This document shows positions 42,731 to 51,410 of a stretch of 64,000 nt of DNA, piece after piece. Origin of the DNA: SKLM01 sp964450435 (GTDB lineage Bacteria; Chloroflexota; Anaerolineae; B4-G1); contig CAYVCX010000006.1 in NCBI GenBank assembly GCA_964450435.1, forward strand, positions 19,309 to 83,308, given 5' to 3'. The notes beneath the pieces were generated by a model. It saw nothing but the letters and a program-made list of their open reading frames with translations, was not told the origin of the DNA and ran no database searches. Numbering within the stretch: position 1 is the stretch's first letter; each line of letters begins with the position of its first letter. A program made the translations under genes and the position numbers.

Positions 42731-44117
42731 AGATCGTTCGCAGCAGGATTTTGATGTCGAGCAGGAGTGACCAGTTCTCGATGTACCAGATGTCGTATTT
42801 GGTTCTCTCAGAGATGGACGTATCCCCGCGCAGTCCATTAATCTGCGCCCATCCGGTGAGGCCTGCCCTCTCCCAGTGACGGTCCATATATCGTGGGATG
42901 GCGCGGCGGAACTGGTCGACGTAGACGGGACGCTCTGGGCGAGGGCCAACCAGGCTCATCTCTCCCAGCAGGACGTTGATCAGTTGGGGCAGCTCATCCA
43001 CATCGATGCGCCGGAGGATGCGGCCCAGAGGGGTGACCCGAGGATCATCCTCCACCGTCCAGCCGGGCCCGTGGGCCTCAGCATTCCTCTCCATCGAGCG
43101 GAATTTCAGTATCTTGAACGGCTTGGCATCCAGCCCCATGCGGTCCTGGACGTAGAATACCGGCCCCCGGGAGTCCAGTTTGATGAGGACCGCCACGAGC
43201 ACCATCAACGGAGACAACACGACCAGGCCGAAGGCGGCGCCGACGATATCCATCACTCGCTTGGCGAGCCGTCGCCAACCGCGCAGCGCGATGTCGCGGA
43301 CGGTCACCAAAGGTAGGCCGCCCAGATCGCCGATACCTACCGGGCTGGCCATGATCTGGAATACGTCGGGGAAGACCTTGACCGTCACCTGTCCCTGCTC
43401 GCACTCGGAGAGCAGCATCAAGATCTCCTGGTGGGTGGCGTCCGGCAGAGCGATTATCACCTCGTCGATGTCGTGCTGGTGAATGAGGGAGGCGAGGTCG
43501 GTGGCGCTGCCGAGCAGCTCGGCGCCCAGGGCCACGTTGCCGCCTGCTCCGTTGGTGGTGACGAAGCCGGCCACCTCATATCCCAGGCCGGGATTCGACT
43601 GGACCTTCTGGTAGACCATTCGTCCTACGTCTCCGGTACCGACGATCAGCAGCCGGTCGGATCCCCACCCCAGGCGGCGGAGACGGAAGCGGATGTCGGT
43701 GTGCAGGACGCGGCCCATGGTGATGAGGACGATGGAGAGACCCCATGCGTAGGCGACGACAGCCCGTGAGTAGTCCATCTCCAACATGGTGTTCTTGAAC
43801 AGCAGAGACGATAGGGCGACCCCTATCAGAGTACTGACGGTGGTGGCCCTGACGACGGAATAGAACTCGTCGATTCGGGATGTCGTGCGCGCCAGTCGAT
43901 ACAGTCTGGAGGTAGCAAAGACGACGACGATGGACCCGATGTGCGTCGCTACCAGAGCGCTATATTCGACGAACTGGCCCATGTTCTGCGCTTCTTCGGG
44001 CCAGGCGATCCAGCGGCGGAGCCAGTAGGCCACGTAGAAGGCCAGCCCGGCCATCACGATGTCGGTGAGGACGAGCGTGGCCACGAAGATGACACGAACC
44101 TTCGACTTGGATCTCAT
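42699..44117 (-). CDS. Polyprenyl-phosphate sugar-1-phosphate transferase (WbaP/WcaJ type)
   Basis: A 472-residue protein from ATG 44117, preceded by GGAG; longer starts add non-homologous residues. Four or five N-terminal helices are followed by a CoA_binding_3-like Rossmann domain (DRLLIVGTGDVGRMVYQKV). The bacterial sugar transferase domain begins WRRLAKRVMDIVGAAFGLVVLSPLM and includes FKILKFRSMERNAE, DELPQLINVLLGEMSLVGPRPERP and WAQINGLRGDTS. It transfers a sugar-1-phosphate from UDP-sugar to undecaprenyl phosphate, starting exopolysaccharide or glycan assembly at the membrane. It is the last gene of a three-gene minus-strand set with two glycosyltransferases. Confidence 0.94.
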   Translation of the reverse strand: MRSKSKVRVIFVATLVLTDIVMAGLAFYVAYWLRRWIAWPEEAQNMGQFVEYSALVATHIGSIVVVFATSRLYRLARTTSRIDEFYSVVRATTVSTLIGVALSSLLFKNTMLEMDYSRAVVAYAWGLSIVLITMGRVLHTDIRFRLRRLGWGSDRLLIVGTGDVGRMVYQKVQSNPGLGYEVAGFVTTNGAGGNVALGAELLGSATDLASLIHQHDIDEVIIALPDATHQEILMLLSECEQGQVTVKVFPDVFQIMASPVGIGDLGGLPLVTVRDIALRGWRRLAKRVMDIVGAAFGLVVLSPLMVLVAVLIKLDSRGPVFYVQDRMGLDAKPFKILKFRSMERNAEAHGPGWTVEDDPRVTPLGRILRRIDVDELPQLINVLLGEMSLVGPRPERPVYVDQFRRAIPRYMDRHWERAGLTGWAQINGLRGDTSISERTKYDIWYIENWSLLLDIKILLRTIFNVFQSPNTY

Positions 44118-44128
44118 CGTGCGGTCTC

Positions 44129-45040
44129 CTATCGACTCCCCGCGGGAATGAGAGCGACTCGCAGTTGCTCGAGTTTCAGTCGCGTCGAGATGGTGCCGAT
44201 GATCAAGCCGTGAGCCCACCACGGGGTCTGGGCAGCGAAGTGCTTGCGGTAGAACGTCTCCATAGCGCGGTAGAACTCGACCTGAGCTCGAGGGTTCTGG
44301 CGCGTGGAGGCTTTCTTGACGTGGAGCACGGTCACGGCGGGGTTGTAGTAGATTCTCCACCCCGCCTCCTTGATACGGTACGCCCAGTCCAGATCCTCTC
44401 CGTACATGAAGAAACTCTCGTCCATCAGGCCAGCTTCCCGGATGGCCTCTCCCCGCACGAGCATAAAGGCACCAACGACCGAATCCACCTCGGTGGCCTG
44501 GTCGGGATCGAGATACGTCAGATTATACCGACCGAAACGCGGGCTATGAGGAAAGAGGCGTGATAGGCCGATCATGCGGTAGAAAGACACCTCGGGCGTA
44601 GGGAAGGAGCGCCGACAGGCGAGATCGAGCGAGCCATTGGGTCGTACCAGTTTTGGTCCGGCGGCTCCTGCATCGGCATGGCGGTCCATGAAGTTCAACA
44701 TGGCCGCCAGCCCGTCTGAAGGCAGCTCGGTATCGGAGTTGAGCAGGAGGGCGAAAGGAGGCGGATCGGTCGGTGACCCTGACCGGTGGGACTCTCCGAA
44801 TCCGAAGGCCCTGAGGCCCTGGTTGTTGGCGGCGGGATAGCCGACGTTCTCTTCGTTGGCGATGAGCAGCGTCTGCGGAAACTCGGCCGCGACCATCTCG
44901 GCGCTGCCGTCAGAAGAACCATTGTCCACCACACAGACGCGGAAGGTGAAATCACCGCGGCTTGCATAGACGGAACGGAGACAGGCTCGCAGTAGATCGC
45001 AGGTATTATAGCTGACGATGATAATCCCTAAGGTGAGCAT
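44129..45040 (-). CDS. Family 2 glycosyltransferase (rhamnosyltransferase-like)
   Basis: A 303-residue cytoplasmic GT-A protein. The N-terminal LGIIIVSYNTCDLLRACLRS and VCVVDNGSSDGSAEMVA form the nucleotide-sugar pocket. LLNSDTELPSDGLAAML gives the metal-binding DxD-like site, and a GEDLDWAYRIKEAGWRIYY block (ED catalytic motif) follows. It resembles WbbL-type rhamnosyltransferases. It adds a sugar to the lipid-linked glycan begun by the following gene's product. It lies 94 bases after the GT4 gene and 11 bases before the sugar-phosphate transferase. Confidence 0.92.
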   Translation of the reverse strand: MLTLGIIIVSYNTCDLLRACLRSVYASRGDFTFRVCVVDNGSSDGSAEMVAAEFPQTLLIANEENVGYPAANNQGLRAFGFGESHRSGSPTDPPPFALLLNSDTELPSDGLAAMLNFMDRHADAGAAGPKLVRPNGSLDLACRRSFPTPEVSFYRMIGLSRLFPHSPRFGRYNLTYLDPDQATEVDSVVGAFMLVRGEAIREAGLMDESFFMYGEDLDWAYRIKEAGWRIYYNPAVTVLHVKKASTRQNPRAQVEFYRAMETFYRKHFAAQTPWWAHGLIIGTISTRLKLEQLRVALIPAGSR

Positions 45041-45134
45041 AGGTTACGGTCGAAAACGCCTCATCGGGATCGCATCCCGAGAGGCGCGTCTGCTCCGGCA
45101 GGTGGCGCCATGGTAACACAGAGGGCCTGTGCGG

Positions 45135-46451
45135 TCAACCTTGGGCCTCTGACCGGATTGTCTCGCGGTAGATGCTCAACAATCGGTGAGCGATCTGATC
45201 CCAGGTGTAGCCTTCCAGAACCGTCTGCCGTGCCCGCCGACCCATCTCCCGTCGAGCTTCCTCGTCCATCCTCACCATGTGCACGCAAGCGCCGGCCAGC
45301 TGGTTGATGTCGTTGTGATCCACCAGGAAACCGTTGACCCCATCCTCGATCACGTCGCGGGAGCCACCGTGGACGCTGGCGATAAGGGGGCACTTCAAGA
45401 GCATTGCCTCCAGCATGACGATAGAGAAGTATTCCTGGGATGGAAGCACAACTCCGTCAGCGGCGGCGAAGAAGCCGGGCATTTCGTCGTGAGGGACCGG
45501 AGGATGGGTGATGACCTGATCATCAAGGTCGTATTGGGCGACGATGCTCTTCAGATGCGTCGCATAGTCGGTCGCGGGCGAGGGCCAGGCCAGGAGCAGG
45601 AGGCGGTAGGCGCAATTCGCCAGCTCCGCCCGGGCCTGGATGAGGGCCCGCAACATATTCTCCTGTCCTTTGCGCGGGTCGACCCGCGACGGGATGAGGA
45701 GCAGGAATTCGTCCTCGCGGACGCCCAGGTCCTGGCGGAGCAGCTCTCCAATGCGCGACGGGACGGGCGGGAAGTCGGTTGCGTCGATCCCGTTGGGGAT
45801 GACGGTCACCCGTGGATCGCCAGGCGGTACGGCCTCGTAGTGATCGTAGAGGTACCCGGCTTCGGGCGTCGAGAGGGGCAGGATACGGTCTGCCATCACG
45901 AGGGAGCGCTCCTCCGAGGCGATGCGCACCGGGAAGCTGTACCGATCATCGAGTTGGGCGGCCGTGCCCTCCCCTCTCTTCAAACCATCCTCACGCTTCC
46001 GCTTTCCCAGGGAGTGCGTGGTCAACAGGGCAGGGGGGTGGTGCGACCAGCGGGCCCTGATCGTGGTGACTGTCTCCCAGCCGTCGGCGTAGTGCCCGTG
46101 CAGGAGATCATACAGGAGATCCTCCCGTTCGCAGAAGGCCAGGATCTCCCTGACGAACTCGGTGATGGGTTCACCATACAGCTCTTCCTTGGGCAGGTAG
46201 TGGCTGGTGGGGCCGCAGGGAAGGCGAATCAGCCGTACGCGTGGGTCATCGGCCAGGTATCCGGTCCGCCGCCCGGCATAGGGGTCGTCATCCTGGAGGC
46301 GGGTGTAGATATCTATGTGCATCCCGGGGTCGACACGGCTGAGCGCGTGGGGCAGTTTGTTCATCACTACCGTCTGTCCGCCCTGCGATTCCTCGCCCAG
46401 GCGGTCAAGCCAGTCTGGTCGGCAGTGAGGGCTGGTCCATAGTACGCGCAT
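45135..46451 (-). CDS. Family 4 glycosyltransferase
   Basis: A 438-residue GT-B protein starting at ATG behind GGAGGAG. The acceptor half has RLIRLPCGP, LLHGHYADGW and LLTTHSLGKRK. The donor half has VTVIPNGIDATDFPPV, FLLLIPSRVDPRKGQENML, and the retaining-GT4 motif PSQEYFSIVMLEAMLLKCPLIAS. This arrangement resembles sucrose-phosphate-synthase-like and other GT4 enzymes that transfer sugar with retention. It heads the three-gene exopolysaccharide set. The acceptor cannot be inferred. Confidence 0.93.
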   Translation of the reverse strand: MRVLWTSPHCRPDWLDRLGEESQGGQTVVMNKLPHALSRVDPGMHIDIYTRLQDDDPYAGRRTGYLADDPRVRLIRLPCGPTSHYLPKEELYGEPITEFVREILAFCEREDLLYDLLHGHYADGWETVTTIRARWSHHPPALLTTHSLGKRKREDGLKRGEGTAAQLDDRYSFPVRIASEERSLVMADRILPLSTPEAGYLYDHYEAVPPGDPRVTVIPNGIDATDFPPVPSRIGELLRQDLGVREDEFLLLIPSRVDPRKGQENMLRALIQARAELANCAYRLLLLAWPSPATDYATHLKSIVAQYDLDDQVITHPPVPHDEMPGFFAAADGVVLPSQEYFSIVMLEAMLLKCPLIASVHGGSRDVIEDGVNGFLVDHNDINQLAGACVHMVRMDEEARREMGRRARQTVLEGYTWDQIAHRLLSIYRETIRSEAQG

Positions 46452-46475
46452 CGTTGACTCCTCCGGTGCAGGTGC

Positions 46476-47354
46476 TCAGGGCTGGCGCTGAGGTGGGCTG
46501 CTGAGGGCTGCGCCCCGGTTTGGCGATTCTGATGGGGATGTTATCTGCTCGACCCAATCGGCGAGAACCTGGCGGGCGTGACGGAAAGCGAGCTCTTGGG
46601 GCAGCTCGTGCGGAGAGAACCAGGCGAGGTCGGCGGCGTCATCATCGGGCTGCTCCTCCCCGCCCACGATCCGCGCCGAGTAGTAGATGTTGAGGCAGTG
46701 GTCCCCTCCGCCGTCGTACGTGTAGCGGTCCATATAAATCCCGAACAAGTTGGTTGGCTCCACCGACAGGCCGGTCTCCTCCCTGACCTCGCGGATGGCG
46801 CCAGCTTGAGGATGTTCATCGGCCTCCAGAAAGCCGCCGGGGATATCCCAGCAGCCCGAGGAGGGTTCGACAGCGCGCTTCACGAGCAGCAGGCGGCCTT
46901 CGTGCTCCACCAGAGCCCCCGCGCACGGCTTGGCGTTCTGGTAGCGGACGCGGCCGCAGACGGCGCAGACCTGTCGCGGCCGGGCGTCACCGGGTTGCCT
47001 GGACGAGGCCAGCAGCCCGCCGCAGCGGGGGCAGAAACAGAGTGCATTGAAGTGCTCGGAGAGAGCCCCGTCCCGACAGAAGGGGGATCCGGCGACCGGG
47101 AGCTGCAGGGCCACACGCTGCAGCTTCTGGCCCCGCGGCAGCCTTCGAAAGCGGGCCTCGGCACGTTGGGCGGCAGCCTGGTCGGCGAATCGCCAGGCGC
47201 CGATGAGCTTCACAGGCCGGCGGCCCGAGGTGTAGCGGGCTCCCCGCCCGCTGTTGTGCTCCCGCAGGCGCCTCAGCACATCGGTGGTCACGCCGGTGTA
47301 GAGGGTGTCGTCGACACAGCGCAGCGCGTACAGGAACCAGTCGCCAGAGTTCAC
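46476..47354 (-). CDS. GIY-YIG nuclease domain fused to zinc-ribbon NUDIX hydrolase
   Basis: A 292-residue protein; GTG 47354 follows AAGGA, though GTG 47396 is possible. Residues 1-85 are a GIY-YIG domain of the UPF0213/YhbQ type (WFLYALRCVDDTLYTGVTTD, RRLREHNSGRGARYT). Next a four-Cys zinc ribbon (CFCPRCGG...VCAVCGRV), then a NUDIX hydrolase with the box GGFLEADEHPQAGAIREVREETGL (Gx5Ex7REUxEExGU satisfied). NUDIX enzymes cleave nucleoside diphosphate derivatives; YhbQ-like domains bind or cut nucleic acid. The two domains are normally separate proteins, and their fusion suggests nucleotide or nucleic-acid damage control. No break between the domains is visible. Confidence 0.88.
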   Translation of the reverse strand: MNSGDWFLYALRCVDDTLYTGVTTDVLRRLREHNSGRGARYTSGRRPVKLIGAWRFADQAAAQRAEARFRRLPRGQKLQRVALQLPVAGSPFCRDGALSEHFNALCFCPRCGGLLASSRQPGDARPRQVCAVCGRVRYQNAKPCAGALVEHEGRLLLVKRAVEPSSGCWDIPGGFLEADEHPQAGAIREVREETGLSVEPTNLFGIYMDRYTYDGGGDHCLNIYYSARIVGGEEQPDDDAADLAWFSPHELPQELAFRHARQVLADWVEQITSPSESPNRGAALSSPPQRQP

Positions 47355-47540
47355 TCGATGTCCTTGTCCGAGATTGCGGTGCTTTCCCTGCGTCACGATG
47401 GTATTCTAGCACAAGTGGCCTGGTTGAGAAAACGTGCCGGGCCGCACGGCCCCGGGAGCCGAAGATATCGCTGGGTCTTGTGCATCGCACTGGATCTTCA
47501 CCGGTCCCACCAGAATCGTGGCTGAGCGAGATGGATGCAC

Positions 47541-47568
47541 TGGTCAAAGGTCGGCATCCGCATATAAT
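47541..47568 (+). promoter_or_regulatory. Candidate promoter of the ABC-F/coaE operon
   Basis: TGGTCA (47541-47546), 16 bases, TATAAT (47563-47568). The -10 is perfect and the -35 is 4 of 6. It would leave a leader of about 160 bases before the ABC-F gene, long enough for translational attenuation as seen for some ABC-F genes. Nothing else is visible in 47355-47733. Confidence 0.45.
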
Positions 47569-47733
47569 CATGCCAGACGTGATGGCCCGGGGAGACCGCA
47601 ACCGGGGTTCTGCAAGAACCGGGTGGCGAGGTGCGACGGCGGTGATTGGTCCCTGTCGGGCGGCATTGCATCGGGGCCACGGGACCGGGTCATCGACGGT
47701 GCGCATTGATGGGGCTATGAAGTCAGGTTGATT

Positions 47734-49632
47734 ATGTCTCTCGTCTCCGCCAGAAATCTCAGCAAGGCCTACGGCGCGCAGGACGTCTTTGCCGACGTGT
47801 CCTTCGCCATTCCTCATAAGGCGAAGATCGCCCTGGTCGGCCCGAACGGTTCGGGCAAGACCACCCTGCTGCGCCTGATCGGAGGGCAGGAGTCTCCGAC
47901 GACGGGGGTCATCCACCGGGCTCAGAAGCTTCGCATCGGATACCTCCCCCAGCAGGCCGATCGGTTTTTCGATGAGGAGGCGTCCCTGTGGGACACGATG
48001 CTGGACGTCTTCTCGGACTTGCTGGCCCAGTCGGCGGAGCTGGAGCGGCTGGAGGCGGCCATGGGGGAGCCGTCGGCAGGGGATGGAGTGCTGGAACGGT
48101 ATGGACGAACGCTGGAGGCGTTTGAGCAGGGTGGCGGGTACACGTACGAGGCGCGCACGGAACAGGTGCTCGCCGGACTGGGTTTCCGTGAGGACGAATT
48201 CCACGCTCCCATCGGTCAGCTCAGCGGTGGGCAGAAGACGCGTGCTCTGCTGGCCCGACTTCTGTTAGAGGAGCCGGACCTGCTGCTGCTGGACGAGCCG
48301 ACAAATTATCTCGACCTGGCAGGAGTTGAGTGGCTGGAGGAGTACCTGACCGCGTGGAAGGGTGCAGTCGTGGCTGTGGCGCACGACCGTGCGTTTCTCG
48401 ACGTCTTCGCCTCTCGGGTGTGGGAGCTGACGTGGGGAAGGCTGGAACGGTACCGCGGCAATTACACTGAGTACGTCGCCCAGAAGAGAGAACGTGTGGC
48501 CCGTCAGCAAGCGCTGTACGAGCAGCAGCAGGAGTTCATCGCGCGGACGGAGGAGTTCATACGGCGGAACATCGCCGGGCAGCGGAGCCAGGAGGCGCAG
48601 GGCCGCCGGAAGCGGCTGGAGCGGCTGGAGCGGATTCCGGAGCTGCGCGAGTACCGCCCGATGAAGTTCTCATTTCGGCAGGCGGACCGGAGCGGGGATC
48701 TGGTGCTGGGGCTGTACGATTTGGTGGTGGGCTATGATCCGGCTGAGCCTCTTCTCCGGGTCGGGGAGGTGGAGCTGCGGCGCGGGCAGACGGTTGCGCT
48801 TCTAGGACCGAATGGCTGCGGCAAGACCTCGCTCGTTCGCACAATCCTGGGTGAGGTTGAGCCCCTGGAGGGGCGGGTGCGCATCGGGTCAAGCGTGCAG
48901 CCAGGGTACCTCGCGCAAGGACACGCCAACCTCTGCCCTGAGAGATCGGTGCTCGATACGATCGTTGATGCCGGTGGCCTGAGGATAAGCGAGGCGCGCG
49001 ACTTCCTGGGGCCGTACCGCTTCTCCGGGCATGACGTCTTCAAGCGGATCGCTGATCTGTCGGGGGGTGAACAAGCCCGGGTCGCACTGGCTGTGCTCGT
49101 CTTGCAGGGGGCGAACGTCCTCGTCCTCGACGAGCCGACGAACCATCTCGACATTCGCTCCCAGGAGCTTCTGGAGAGCGTCCTGGCCGATTTTGGCGGC
49201 ACGGTGCTGATGGTGACCCACGACCGTTATCTGATTCGCGCCCTGGCGGGCCGGGTATGGGCGATCCTGGACGGCGAACTGAGGGGGTTCCGGACGTACG
49301 ACCTGTACCGGGACGAACAGCAACGGCGGAGAGAGGAGCAGAATCGGCGTAGGAGACAGAGCCGGGCGGAGGAGGCCGAGAGGGCGGCGCGCGTGAGCGG
49401 ACGGGGAGGGCGTGAGGCAGTGAAGCGAGAAACTGAGCGACGGGCTCTCTTCAGGAGTGAGCTTGAGGAGCAGATCCACCAGTTGGAGCTGCGCCAGGCC
49501 GAGTTGACTACCGAACTGGCTGAGGCAAGCCAGGAACAGGCAGTGCCGCGGGTGCGGGAGCTCGGGGCTGAGTACAGCCGCATCGAACAGCAGCTTGATC
49601 GGCTGCTGGCTGATTGGGCGGAGATGGCGTGA
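47734..49632 (+). CDS. ABC-F family ATPase
   Basis: A 632-residue soluble protein with two ABC cassettes and no membrane helices. Cassette 1: Walker A GPNGSGKTTLLRL, signature LSGGQKTRALLARLL, Walker B LLLLDEPTNYLD. Cassette 2: GPNGCGKTSLVRT, LSGGEQARVALAVLVL, VLVLDEPTNHLD. The charged linker (residues about 250-310) is typical of ribosome-binding ABC-F factors. A C-terminal coiled coil of about 100 residues follows. Members modulate translation or protect ribosomes from antibiotics; Uup/YdiF-like is the closest type. The dephospho-CoA kinase start overlaps its stop by four bases. Confidence 0.94.
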   Translation: MSLVSARNLSKAYGAQDVFADVSFAIPHKAKIALVGPNGSGKTTLLRLIGGQESPTTGVIHRAQKLRIGYLPQQADRFFDEEASLWDTMLDVFSDLLAQSAELERLEAAMGEPSAGDGVLERYGRTLEAFEQGGGYTYEARTEQVLAGLGFREDEFHAPIGQLSGGQKTRALLARLLLEEPDLLLLDEPTNYLDLAGVEWLEEYLTAWKGAVVAVAHDRAFLDVFASRVWELTWGRLERYRGNYTEYVAQKRERVARQQALYEQQQEFIARTEEFIRRNIAGQRSQEAQGRRKRLERLERIPELREYRPMKFSFRQADRSGDLVLGLYDLVVGYDPAEPLLRVGEVELRRGQTVALLGPNGCGKTSLVRTILGEVEPLEGRVRIGSSVQPGYLAQGHANLCPERSVLDTIVDAGGLRISEARDFLGPYRFSGHDVFKRIADLSGGEQARVALAVLVLQGANVLVLDEPTNHLDIRSQELLESVLADFGGTVLMVTHDRYLIRALAGRVWAILDGELRGFRTYDLYRDEQQRRREEQNRRRRQSRAEEAERAARVSGRGGREAVKRETERRALFRSELEEQIHQLELRQAELTTELAEASQEQAVPRVRELGAEYSRIEQQLDRLLADWAEMA

Positions 49633-50267
49633 GAGGCAAACGAGACTCGCCTCCGTTTGTCATCGGGATCACGGGGAACATCGGCACGGGCAAGTCGACC
49701 GTGGCGGACATACTGACCGATCTGGGTGCCGAGGTGATCGACGCGGACAAGGTGGCTCACCGCGTGATGCGGCCCCGGACCCCGGTCCACGCGGCCATCG
49801 TGGAGGCCTTCGGCCCCCAGGTGCTGACCACCGGTGGGGAGGTCGACAGGGGTCGATTGGGGTCGATCGTGTTCGCCAGTCCCGAGGCACTGGCGCGCCT
49901 GGAGGAGATAGTCCATCCCGCGACGCTGGAGAGAATAGAGCGTCGGATCGCGGCCAGCTCTGCCGAGATCGTCGTCGTTGAGGCCATCAAACTGATTGAG
50001 GCCAGTCTGGCCGAAAGGTGCGATAGTGTGTGGGTGACGACGTGCCGACGCGATCAGCAGATCGAGCGGGTTGCCGACCAACGCGACCTGAGTCGAGATG
50101 AGGTCAGGCGGCGCGTGAAGGCTCAGGGACCTCCAGAGAAGAAGATTGCGCGCGCCGATGTGGTAATCGACAACGCGGGACCGCTGTCCGTGACGCGGCG
50201 ACAGGTGAGGGCGGCGTGGGATCGGGTTGTCGGGGAGGGGCGCGGGACAGAGCCTGCTTGGAATTAG
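49629..50267 (+). CDS. coaE: Dephospho-CoA kinase
   Basis: A 212-residue P-loop kinase. FVIGITGNIGTGKSTVADIL is the CoaE P-loop, followed by GAEVIDADKVAHRVM, where the Asp is catalytic, and ALARLEEIVHPA, the characteristic H-P lid motif. It phosphorylates dephospho-CoA in the last step of coenzyme A synthesis. The GTG start overlaps the ABC-F stop, suggesting translational coupling. Length and motifs are normal. ABC-F and coaE have no known functional link. Confidence 0.94.
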   Translation: MRGKRDSPPFVIGITGNIGTGKSTVADILTDLGAEVIDADKVAHRVMRPRTPVHAAIVEAFGPQVLTTGGEVDRGRLGSIVFASPEALARLEEIVHPATLERIERRIAASSAEIVVVEAIKLIEASLAERCDSVWVTTCRRDQQIERVADQRDLSRDEVRRRVKAQGPPEKKIARADVVIDNAGPLSVTRRQVRAAWDRVVGEGRGTEPAWN

Positions 50268-50328
50268 ACCCACCTGGAGTATAATGGACGGGCGGCGTCG
50301 GCGCGCGGGGCGGGGAGGCACGGAAGAT

Positions 50329-50835
50329 ATGGCCGGGAGAGCAGACGTCCTGGTAAGACGAGCGCAAGCACGGGACGTAGAGTGGGTCGCGAGTTTCGTG
50401 AGCCGTGCGCTGGGCGGTGACACGGACATCGATGCGGAGACGGTCCTGAGCCGCCTGGGAGACGTGGCCTTCTTCCTGGCTGAGCGGGAGGGGAACCTGG
50501 TCGGGTTGACTGGATGGCGAGTGGAAAATCTGGTGGCTCGCGTGACCGATCTGCTGATCTGGCCATCTAGCGCGCGGAGCGAGGTCGGGCGGGCCCTGTT
50601 CCGCGAGATGGAGTCGGGGGCGATGGGACTGCAAGCGGAGGCCGCCGTGCTGTTCCTGCCTCGCTCAAGCCGCCAGGAGTTGATCGAGTTCGCCGAGGCC
50701 TTGGGCTATGAGGCTCGGGTGGTTGGGGACATGCCCAGGGCGTGGCGGGAGACGGCCCACGAGGCTGGTCGGGAGGATGGCGAGCAGATCATGGTCAAGC
50801 AGCTTCGCTCTCAGCGTGTGATGAGCCCGCTTTAG
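50329..50835 (+). CDS. GNAT-like acetyltransferase-fold protein
   Basis: A 168-residue protein from ATG 50329. RADVLVRRAQARDVEWVASFV is a typical GNAT N-terminus (strand then helix). FFLAEREGNLVGLTGWRVEN and LLIWPSSARSEVGRALFREME follow, but the acetyl-CoA pyrophosphate loop R/Q-x-x-G-x-G/A is replaced (SARSEVGRAL), so activity is uncertain. C-terminal residues include a basic tail. It lies 61 bases after coaE on the same strand. Confidence 0.55.
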   Translation: MAGRADVLVRRAQARDVEWVASFVSRALGGDTDIDAETVLSRLGDVAFFLAEREGNLVGLTGWRVENLVARVTDLLIWPSSARSEVGRALFREMESGAMGLQAEAAVLFLPRSSRQELIEFAEALGYEARVVGDMPRAWRETAHEAGREDGEQIMVKQLRSQRVMSPL

Positions 50836-50937
50836 GGGCAAATCGGCATGCTTTGGGCCCCGGCGGGTGTACCTGTCCGGGCGTGACCGGGCCTGCTCTG
50901 GTCTGTCACGGCGTCACGGTTGGTGATGGGAGGCAAC

Positions 50938-51165
50938 ATGTCCTTTGTGAGACGATTCTTCAACGAACACCCTCGCCTGGCGGCCTGGTTTGTCCTGGCC
51001 GTGGGTATGGTCGCTATCCTGATCTGGTCTGCCCGCGACGTGGGACTTCTACCGCGACAGTGGGCCGCGCTGATCGTAGCAACGATCGGCCTGGCCGGTC
51101 TGTGCATCTGGATCATCGGCTGGGAGGAGGATGAGTACGAGGATGACCAAGAGGTGACAGAATAG
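50938..51165 (+). CDS. Small two-helix membrane protein
   Basis: A 75-residue protein from ATG 50938 behind GGGAGG. Two hydrophobic helices (AAWFVLAVGMVAILIW and WAALIVATIGLAGLCIWIIG) are joined by a short basic loop. The acidic tail (WEEDEYEDDQEVTE) is probably cytoplasmic. There is no recognised family. It is the last gene before a strong intrinsic terminator, so probably the end of the ABC-F/coaE transcription unit. Confidence 0.7.
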   Translation: MSFVRRFFNEHPRLAAWFVLAVGMVAILIWSARDVGLLPRQWAALIVATIGLAGLCIWIIGWEEDEYEDDQEVTE

Positions 51166-51205
51166 GGGGACCTAATCTCGCGCTGGTACAGGCAGGATAG
51201 ATGAG

Positions 51206-51236
51206 ACCCCGGACGCTGCCTCAGTCCGGGGTTTTT
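51206..51236 (+). terminator. Intrinsic terminator
   Basis: ACCCCGGAC (51206-51214) pairs perfectly with GTCCGGGGT (51224-51232) around a 9-base loop and is followed by TTTT. It is the best intrinsic terminator in the window and ends the transcription unit of the small membrane protein. Confidence 0.9.
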
Positions 51237-51238
51237 GA

Positions 51239-51266
51239 TTGCATCTCACTCTCTTTGGGGTACAAT
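51239..51266 (+). promoter_or_regulatory. Promoter of the GH3 gene
   Basis: TTGCAT (51239-51244), 16 bases, TACAAT (51261-51266), starting directly after the terminator. The leader to the GH3 start codon is about 140 bases. Confidence 0.5.
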
Positions 51267-51410
51267 AGCTGAAGACTGCCGGGCGGTGGCTCCCATTCAA
51301 GACGCCGCTTTGCCACACCGAGACACCGTTCGCGACGGGCGTGATCACCATAAGGCGTTGCTCTCTGGCGAGGGGTGGCCGGGTCGCTTCGTTATGTTCA
51401 GGATCACACG

